From contig NZ_CP123907.1 in the NCBI RefSeq assembly GCF_033783015.1, positions 1,240,001 to 1,304,000 of the forward strand: a stretch of DNA of 64,000 nt, written 5' to 3'. Positions 58,974-64,000 of the stretch are shown here, piece after piece. This stretch comes from Corynebacterium sp. 21KM1197 (lineage in GTDB: Bacteria > Actinomycetota > Actinomycetes > Mycobacteriales > Mycobacteriaceae). Within the stretch, counting starts at the first letter, position 1; the number at the start of each line of letters is the position of its first letter. The notes below the pieces were generated by a model, which was not told the DNA's origin, made no database searches, and saw only the letters and a program-made list of their open reading frames with translations. Position numbers and translations under genes: made by a program.

Positions 58974-60196
58974 CAGCGCGTACCCACCCTCGTGCCATCG
59001 GCCACCGTCTCATACACCGCAAACACGTCGTCGGCCACGGTGGCCCAGTCATAGCGGTGCGCGCGCCGGATTCCGGCCTCCTGCAATTGCTGCCGACGCC
59101 CCCCGTCCCGCACCAGGAGCCGCAACTTCTCCCGCAGGTCCGCCGCCGAGCCATTTCGGAAAAGCAACCCAGCGGGTTCCTCTCCCTCCGCATCGCACAC
59201 CGCCGCGAAGGCCTCAAGGTCGCTGGCCACCACCGCGCAGCCCGCCGCCATGGCCTCCACCAGGACGATGCCAAAGCTCTCGCCGCCGGTATTGGGGGCC
59301 ACGTAAATATCCGCGCGCCCGAGGATCTCCGCCTTTTCCTCATCGCTCACCCGCCCCACAAAGTCCACTCCCGGCACCGCGCGCGGTTTTCCGCCGCCGA
59401 TCACGGTCACCCGCACCCGCTCTCCCAGCCCCTCTAAGGCGCGCAACAAAATATCCAGGCCCTTGCGGGATTCATCAATGCGGCCCAAAAAGACGATCTC
59501 CGGTATCCGGTTATGCGCCCCGGTTTCCTCGGAATGCCCGGCGCCTCCGCCCTGCCCCTCGCTGTGAGCTGGGCCCTCGTGGTAGGCCTGGCCCTCAAGG
59601 TGCGCTTGCCCCTCTCCGTGGCCTTGCTCCTCGCCCCGGATCGGCCGCCCGTACCGCCGACGCGCCTGGCGATACACCTTGGTATCCACGCCATTGGGAA
59701 TCAGCACCGGGTCCCCGCCCAATTGCTCCACCTGCCAGCGCCGCGCCATTTCCGATACCGCGATGCCACCGCGAATCTTCTCCAAATAAGGGCGCAGCAC
59801 CGGAAGCGCGATTTTCAGCAACTTCGAACCCGCAGCGGAGGCGTGATACGTGGCCACCAGGGGCCCGGAGGCATAGATCATGGCGGCCATGGAATAACTG
59901 GGGGAATTGGGCTCGTGAATGTGCAAAACATCAAAGCGCCCGCGCTCCACAAAGGCGCGCACGTTCCTAAACACCTGCGGGCCAAAGGCCAGGCGCGCCA
60001 CCGAGCCATTATAGGGAATAGGGATGGAGCCGCCTCCGCGCATCACATAGCCCGGTAGCGGCGTGGACTCCGCCGCTGGTCCCAGCACCTCTACCTGGTG
60101 CCCTCGCTCCCCCAGAATCCGCGCGAGGTCAAGGATATGGGCTTGAACTCCGCCCGGCTCGTCAAAGGAATAGGGGCAGATAATACCGATGCGCAT
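58973..60196 (-). CDS. pimA: Phosphatidylinositol mannosyltransferase PimA, with a His-rich insertion
   Basis: Adds the first mannose from GDP-mannose to phosphatidylinositol on the inner face of the membrane. GT-B fold: N-terminal CPYSFDEPGGVQAHILDLA, HIHEPNSPSYSMAA, catalytic-region TYHASAAGSK; C-terminal FLGRIDESRKGLDILL and APNTGGESFGIVLVEAMAAG. At 407 residues it is longer than usual because residues about 183-230, between the two domains, are a His/Glu/Gly repeat (for example GEGQAHLEGQAYHEGPAHSE). Three bases after patA. Confidence 0.93.
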   Translation of the reverse strand: MRIGIICPYSFDEPGGVQAHILDLARILGERGHQVEVLGPAAESTPLPGYVMRGGGSIPIPYNGSVARLAFGPQVFRNVRAFVERGRFDVLHIHEPNSPSYSMAAMIYASGPLVATYHASAAGSKLLKIALPVLRPYLEKIRGGIAVSEMARRWQVEQLGGDPVLIPNGVDTKVYRQARRRYGRPIRGEEQGHGEGQAHLEGQAYHEGPAHSEGQGGGAGHSEETGAHNRIPEIVFLGRIDESRKGLDILLRALEGLGERVRVTVIGGGKPRAVPGVDFVGRVSDEEKAEILGRADIYVAPNTGGESFGIVLVEAMAAGCAVVASDLEAFAAVCDAEGEEPAGLLFRNGSAADLREKLRLLVRDGGRRQQLQEAGIRRAHRYDWATVADDVFAVYETVADGTRVGTR

Positions 60197-60199
60197 GGG

Positions 60200-61210
60200 T
60201 TATCTCTGCCCCCTTGCCGCGCGCCCACGCGCCCGCTCCCGCTGGACTTGTCCAAGACGCCCGGGCCGCCCAAGCCGCGCCAGTGGATTCCGCCGCCCCT
60301 GCCGCTCCCGCGAAGCCGCTCCCCGCTGCTCCCGCGCGCGCCGCTCATCGCGTAGGGCAACATCGCCGGGCCACAGAGGTTGCAGCATGTGCCAGTCCTC
60401 CGGGTGCGCGGCGATATTCTCGGCAAAACGATCCGCCACCCGCTGCATGGTGGGCTGTATCTCCCCCACCTCTATTTCCTCGGAAATAGAAAAGCCCCAG
60501 GTGCTCTTCCCCTCAAACCAGCAATGCACCACGTGCAGAGGTGCCCCGGTCTGGCGGCACAGTTCCACCGCGCCCACCGGCATGGTGGTGTTTTCCCCAA
60601 AGAACTCCACTTCCACGCCCTTGCGCTTAATATCGCGCTCGCCCAGCAAACACACCACTTTCCCCTCGCCCAGCGCCTCCTTGAGGTGCGGGAAGGGGGG
60701 CGCGCCGCCGGAGAGAGCGGAAATATCAAAGCCCAGGCTTTCCCGGTATTCCACAAAGGCATCAAAAAGAGCCTCGGGCCGCAGCCGCTCCGCCACCGTG
60801 ACCACGGAGCCAAAGGTACTCACCGCGTACACCCCGGCCATATCCCAATTGCCCGAGTGCGGCAGCACCACCACCGCGCCCCTGCCCTTGTTCACGGAGG
60901 CCTCCAGGTGCTCGCCTCCTCGCGCAAAGCGGCGCAGGCGCACGCCGAGGCTGGCATCTCGGGCCTGGGTGGGGAGCCTAAACGCTTCCAGCCAATACCG
61001 CGCATACGAGCGCGAGGCCTCCCGCACGAGTTCCCGGGTGACGTTCTCCTGCCCCACCACGCGCGCGAGATTCCGGCGTAGTTGTTCCATGCCGCGACCA
61101 TGATCGCTGGCGATGTCCGCTCCTCGCTCAAAGAGCCACCGCGCCCATGATTCCGGGAGAAAGCGCACCGCGCGCCAACCCGCGAGGTAGCCCATCGTGC
61201 TGAGGTCCAT
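60200..61210 (-). CDS. patA: Phosphatidylinositol mannoside acyltransferase
   Basis: Acylates the mannose of PIM1/PIM2. 336 residues from the ATG at 61210; an ATG eight codons upstream is possible. Contains the HxxxxD motif of the lysophospholipid acyltransferase superfamily in VVLPHSGNWDMAG and the later LLGERDIKRKGVEVEFFGE. An Arg-rich C-terminal tail of about 45 residues follows. Lies between pgsA and pimA. Confidence 0.92.
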   Translation of the reverse strand: MDLSTMGYLAGWRAVRFLPESWARWLFERGADIASDHGRGMEQLRRNLARVVGQENVTRELVREASRSYARYWLEAFRLPTQARDASLGVRLRRFARGGEHLEASVNKGRGAVVVLPHSGNWDMAGVYAVSTFGSVVTVAERLRPEALFDAFVEYRESLGFDISALSGGAPPFPHLKEALGEGKVVCLLGERDIKRKGVEVEFFGENTTMPVGAVELCRQTGAPLHVVHCWFEGKSTWGFSISEEIEVGEIQPTMQRVADRFAENIAAHPEDWHMLQPLWPGDVALRDERRAREQRGAASRERQGRRNPLARLGRPGRLGQVQRERARGRAARGQR

Positions 61211-61298
61211 ACACCGCCCTTTCATTAAGGCCATTAATTATATGCGGTCACTCTATAGTGCGTCGGTGCGTCACCGAGAATCTTTACTTTTTCTTTCC

Positions 61299-61958
61299 TT
61301 ATTTCCGCGCGGCGCGCGCTTCCTTAGAGCCCGCCGGGGGCGCGGAAAGTTCCTCCGCCAGCGGGGATTGGGAGGCAATGCGCAGGCGCTGGATCACCGT
61401 GAATACCGAGCCTACCGCCAGGATCCAGATGGCAATGTCTATCGCGTAGGGTACTCCCATGCCCTGCAAACCAATGCCCACCAGGCCGATGATCAATCGC
61501 TCCGGGCGCTCGATCAACCCGCCCACCATGCGGAAACCGCTGGCCTCGCCCCGGGCCTTGACGTATGAGATCACCTGCGAGCACACCAGCACCACCAGCG
61601 CGGCGGCAACCAGGGGCTGCGGGGCGTCGTAGGTGTACACCAGCCACCAGATGATGGCGGCAAAAAGCGCGCCGTCGGTAATGCGATCGCAGGTGGCGTC
61701 GAGGGTGGCACCGTACTTGGTACCGCCGCCGCGCATGCGCGCCATCGTGCCGTCGATCATATCCGTGGCGGCAAAAACCCCGGAGAGCGCGGCCGCCCAC
61801 ACCAGGTGTCCGCTGGGGATGAGCACCACGGCCACCGCGATGGTGAGCACCGCGCCCACGATGGTGATCGCGTTGGGGGAAAGGCCCGTGCGCAGCAGCG
61901 CCGAGGCCACCGGCTCCACCACCACGGCCGCGGGGCGTCGTCCGTACACGCTAAGCAT
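61299..61958 (-). CDS. pgsA: Phosphatidylinositol phosphate synthase
   Basis: CDP-alcohol phosphatidyltransferase, 219 residues, that joins CDP-diacylglycerol and inositol phosphate. Six transmembrane helices and the motif DGxxARxxxxxxxxGxxxDxxxD, seen as DGTMARM ... GATLDATCDRITD (residues about 68-90). The PIM gene context (patA, pimA downstream) identifies the inositol-type enzyme rather than PG synthesis. Overlaps the HIT gene by eight bases. Confidence 0.93.
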   Translation of the reverse strand: MLSVYGRRPAAVVVEPVASALLRTGLSPNAITIVGAVLTIAVAVVLIPSGHLVWAAALSGVFAATDMIDGTMARMRGGGTKYGATLDATCDRITDGALFAAIIWWLVYTYDAPQPLVAAALVVLVCSQVISYVKARGEASGFRMVGGLIERPERLIIGLVGIGLQGMGVPYAIDIAIWILAVGSVFTVIQRLRIASQSPLAEELSAPPAGSKEARAARK

Positions 61959-62583
61959 GGGAATCCTCCTGTGCGATCTCTGCCCATCCTTGAGCCAGCA
62001 GCGCTCGGGTCTGCCTCAAGGTCTGCGGGAGCACCTTGGTTCCCGCCAGCACCGTCATGAAGTTGGCGTCACCGGCCCAGCGCGGCACCACGTGCATGTG
62101 CAGGTGATCGCGCACCGAGCCCCCCGAGCCGTGCCCGAGGTTGAGCCCCACGTTGATCCCCTGCGGGCGGGACACCCGCTTGAGGGTGCGCACCGCCATC
62201 TGGGCAAAGGCCATCAGCTCGGCACTCTCCTCGGCCGTGAGCGCCTCTAAGTCCGCCACCTTGCGGTACGGCACCACCATCATGTGCCCAGCGTTATAGG
62301 GAAAGAGGTTGAGCAGGCAGTACACGCGCTCGCCCCTCGCCACGATGAGGCCGTCCTCATCGCTGCCCTGGGGTGCGGCCACAAAGGGATCGGTGGGCTT
62401 GGTAGCGCTTTGCGACGCCCCCTCGGGCCCCTCCGCGGGCTGCGACCCCGTGGAGGTCACAGAGGCCACAGAAGCAACGTAGTTCATGCGGTAGGGAGCC
62501 CAGAGGCGCTGAAGCCTGTCCGGCTCCCCCGCCCCGGTATCTGCCCAGGTGTCCTTAGCGTCGTGCGGCAAGGCGTTCCTCAT
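61951..62583 (-). CDS. HIT-family nucleotide hydrolase/phosphorylase
   Basis: 210 residues with the histidine triad [13 protein letters not shown] and the upstream [20 protein letters not shown]. The N-terminal [14 protein letters not shown] fits the AP4A-phosphorylase-like group, so the ATG at 62583 is kept although it overlaps thrS by 29 bases and the ribosome site is weak. A Ser/Thr/Pro-rich insert follows residue 40. Confidence 0.9.
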   Translation of the reverse strand: MRNALPHDAKDTWADTGAGEPDRLQRLWAPYRMNYVASVASVTSTGSQPAEGPEGASQSATKPTDPFVAAPQGSDEDGLIVARGERVYCLLNLFPYNAGHMMVVPYRKVADLEALTAEESAELMAFAQMAVRTLKRVSRPQGINVGLNLGHGSGGSVRDHLHMHVVPRWAGDANFMTVLAGTKVLPQTLRQTRALLAQGWAEIAQEDSHA

Positions 62584-64000
62584 TCGGTTGTTCGTTCCTG
62601 CGCTCGCCCACCCACGCGGCGATCAGTTCCACCGCCTCGGCCACCGGCACGCCGTTGATCTGGGAGCCGTCCAGGAAGCGGAAACTCACGGCCCCGGCCT
62701 CCACGTCGCGGCCACCGGCCAGCAGCATGAACGGAATCTTGCCGGTGGTGTGGTTGCGGATCTTCTTCTGCATACGGTCATCGGAGGAATCCACCTCCGC
62801 GCGGATACCGCGCTTGCGCAGCGCCTCGGTGACCTCGCGCAGGTGCGGCACGAACTCATCGGCCACCGGGATACCCACCACCTGCCGGGGGGCAAGCCAG
62901 GCAGGGAAGGCACCGGCGTAGTGCTCTAGGAGCACGCCAAAGAATCGTTCGATGGAGCCAAAGAGCGCGCGGTGAATCATGATCGGGCGCTTCTTGGAAC
63001 CATCCGGGGCGGTGTATTCCAGGTCAAAGCGCTCGGGGAGGTTGAAGTCCAGCTGCACCGTGGACATCTGCCAGGTGCGACCGATCGCGTCGCGCGCCTG
63101 CACCGAGATCTTTGGCCCGTAGAAGGCCGCGCCAGCGGGGTCCGGCACCAGTTCCAGGCCGGACTTGGTGGCCACGTCGCTCAGGATGGTGGTGGCCCGC
63201 TCCCACACCTCATCGTCACCCACGTACTTATTGGGGTCCTTGGTGGAGAGTTCCAGGTAGAAATCGTCCAGGCCGTAATCGCGCAGCAGGGAGATGATGA
63301 ACTCCAGCACATCGGTGAGTTCCTGCTCCAACTGCTCCTCGGTGCAGTAGATGTGCGCGTCATCCTGGGTGAAGCCACGGGCGCGAGTCAGGCCGTGTAC
63401 CACGCCGGACTTCTCGTAGCGGTACACGGTGCCAAACTCAAAGAGGCGCAGCGGCAACTCGCGGTAGGAGCGACCTCGGGAGGCAAAGACCAGGTTGTGC
63501 ATGGGGCAGTTCATGGGCTTGACGTAGTAGTCCTGCCCCGGCTTGGTTTCCTCGCCCTCCGCATTGTGCTCGGCGTCGAGTTGCATGGGCGGGAACATGC
63601 CCTCGGCGTACCAGTCCAGGTGGCCGGACTTCTTAAACAGATCGCCCTTGGTCACGTGCGGGGTGTTCACAAAGGAGTAACCCGCCGCCAGGTGCCGCTG
63701 CCGGGAGTGCTCCTCCATGGCAAAGCGCACGATCCCGCCGTCCGGGTGGAACACCGGGAAGCCGGAGCCGATCTCATCGGGGAAGCTAAACAGGTCCAGT
63801 TCCGCGCCCAGGCGGCGGTGGTCACGCTTCTCCGCCTCCTCCAGCATGGTGCGATACTCGTCCAGGGCCTCCTTGGACTCCCATGCGGTGCCGTAAATGC
63901 GCTGCAAACCGGCGTTGTTTTGATCGCCGCGCCAATAGGCGGCGGAGGTCCGCATAAGGGCAAAGGCCGGAATGTACTTGGTGGTGGGCACGTGCGGGCC
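62555..64000 (-). CDS. thrS: Threonyl-tRNA synthetase, C-terminal part, cut by window edge
   Basis: About 481 C-terminal residues; the N-terminal TGS/editing part lies beyond the right edge. Visible: class II core with [20 protein letters not shown] and [40 protein letters not shown], and the anticodon-binding domain through [15 protein letters not shown]. First visible gene of the thrS-HIT-pgsA-patA-pimA-lemA-like unit. Confidence 0.96.
   Translation of the reverse strand, partial: GPHVPTTKYIPAFALMRTSAAYWRGDQNNAGLQRIYGTAWESKEALDEYRTMLEEAEKRDHRRLGAELDLFSFPDEIGSGFPVFHPDGGIVRFAMEEHSRQRHLAAGYSFVNTPHVTKGDLFKKSGHLDWYAEGMFPPMQLDAEHNAEGEETKPGQDYYVKPMNCPMHNLVFASRGRSYRELPLRLFEFGTVYRYEKSGVVHGLTRARGFTQDDAHIYCTEEQLEQELTDVLEFIISLLRDYGLDDFYLELSTKDPNKYVGDDEVWERATTILSDVATKSGLELVPDPAGAAFYGPKISVQARDAIGRTWQMSTVQLDFNLPERFDLEYTAPDGSKKRPIMIHRALFGSIERFFGVLLEHYAGAFPAWLAPRQVVGIPVADEFVPHLREVTEALRKRGIRAEVDSSDDRMQKKIRNHTTGKIPFMLLAGGRDVEAGAVSFRFLDGSQINGVPVAEAVELIAAWVGERRNEQPNEERLAARR

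Overview
This window is chromosomal DNA from a high-GC actinomycete, almost certainly a Corynebacterium. Evidence for that is the gene order (priA-metK-coaBC-rpoZ-gmk-mihF-pyrF-carB-carA; nusB-efp-pepQ-aro genes-mltG-ruvX-alaS-rarA-aspS; hisS-PPIase-rel-apt-secF-secD-yajC-ruvBAC-yebC; pimA-patA-pgsA-HIT-thrS), the actinobacterial integration host factor MihF, the phosphatidylinositol-mannoside genes that go with a mycolic-acid envelope, and a CE1758/CE1759-type luciferase-like duo. The species cannot be named from the sequence alone. No rRNA, tRNA, CRISPR array or intact insertion sequence was seen.

Layout. 1-10,350 (minus strand): primosome, SAM synthesis, CoA synthesis, RNA polymerase omega, GMP kinase and pyrimidine synthesis (pyrF, carB, carA). 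carA is preceded by an RNA leader resembling the PyrR-binding loop and by a 32-codon ORF, but pyrR, pyrB and pyrC, which are usual neighbours, are absent. 10,460-11,443: two YbjN-like genes on the plus strand. 11,462-20,250: nusB, efp, pepQ, the shikimate genes aroQ-aroB-aroK-aroC-aroE with a minimal prepilin peptidase between aroC and aroE, then mltG and ruvX. 20,450-27,644: alaS, rarA, a kinase-fold gene of unknown substrate, aspS. 27,790-35,779: secreted zinc metallopeptidase, a YhgE/Pip membrane protein with a degenerate ABC-type ATPase and a divergent TetR regulator, the flavin monooxygenase/FMN reductase duo, and sdaA.

35,776-42,830 is an accessory island wedged between sdaA and hisS, all on the minus strand and partly very AT-rich. 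Reading downstream it holds an MspA-family porin with glycine-rich repeats and a probable frameshift in its signal peptide, a two-helix membrane protein, an 884-residue exported modular protein ending in a glycine-zipper hydrophobic domain, three divergent paralogous membrane proteins, a small coupled ORF, and one more membrane protein. The base composition falls sharply inside the large gene, so that its C-terminus and the following membrane genes share AT-rich DNA. I read this as a polymorphic pore-forming toxin with a set of membrane immunity proteins and a possible mycomembrane exit or entry porin. It is the best candidate here for an undescribed system, but function is inferred, not shown.

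43,020-64,000 returns to core genes: hisS, a metallo-beta-lactamase-fold hydrolase, a membrane-anchored peptidyl-prolyl isomerase, the bifunctional (p)ppGpp enzyme, apt, an oligopeptide-type binding lipoprotein, secF-secD-yajC, ruvB-ruvA-ruvC, yebC, tesB, a LemA-like protein, and the operon thrS-HIT-pgsA-patA-pimA. PimA carries an unusual His/Glu/Gly-rich insertion. thrS runs off the right edge and priA off the left edge.
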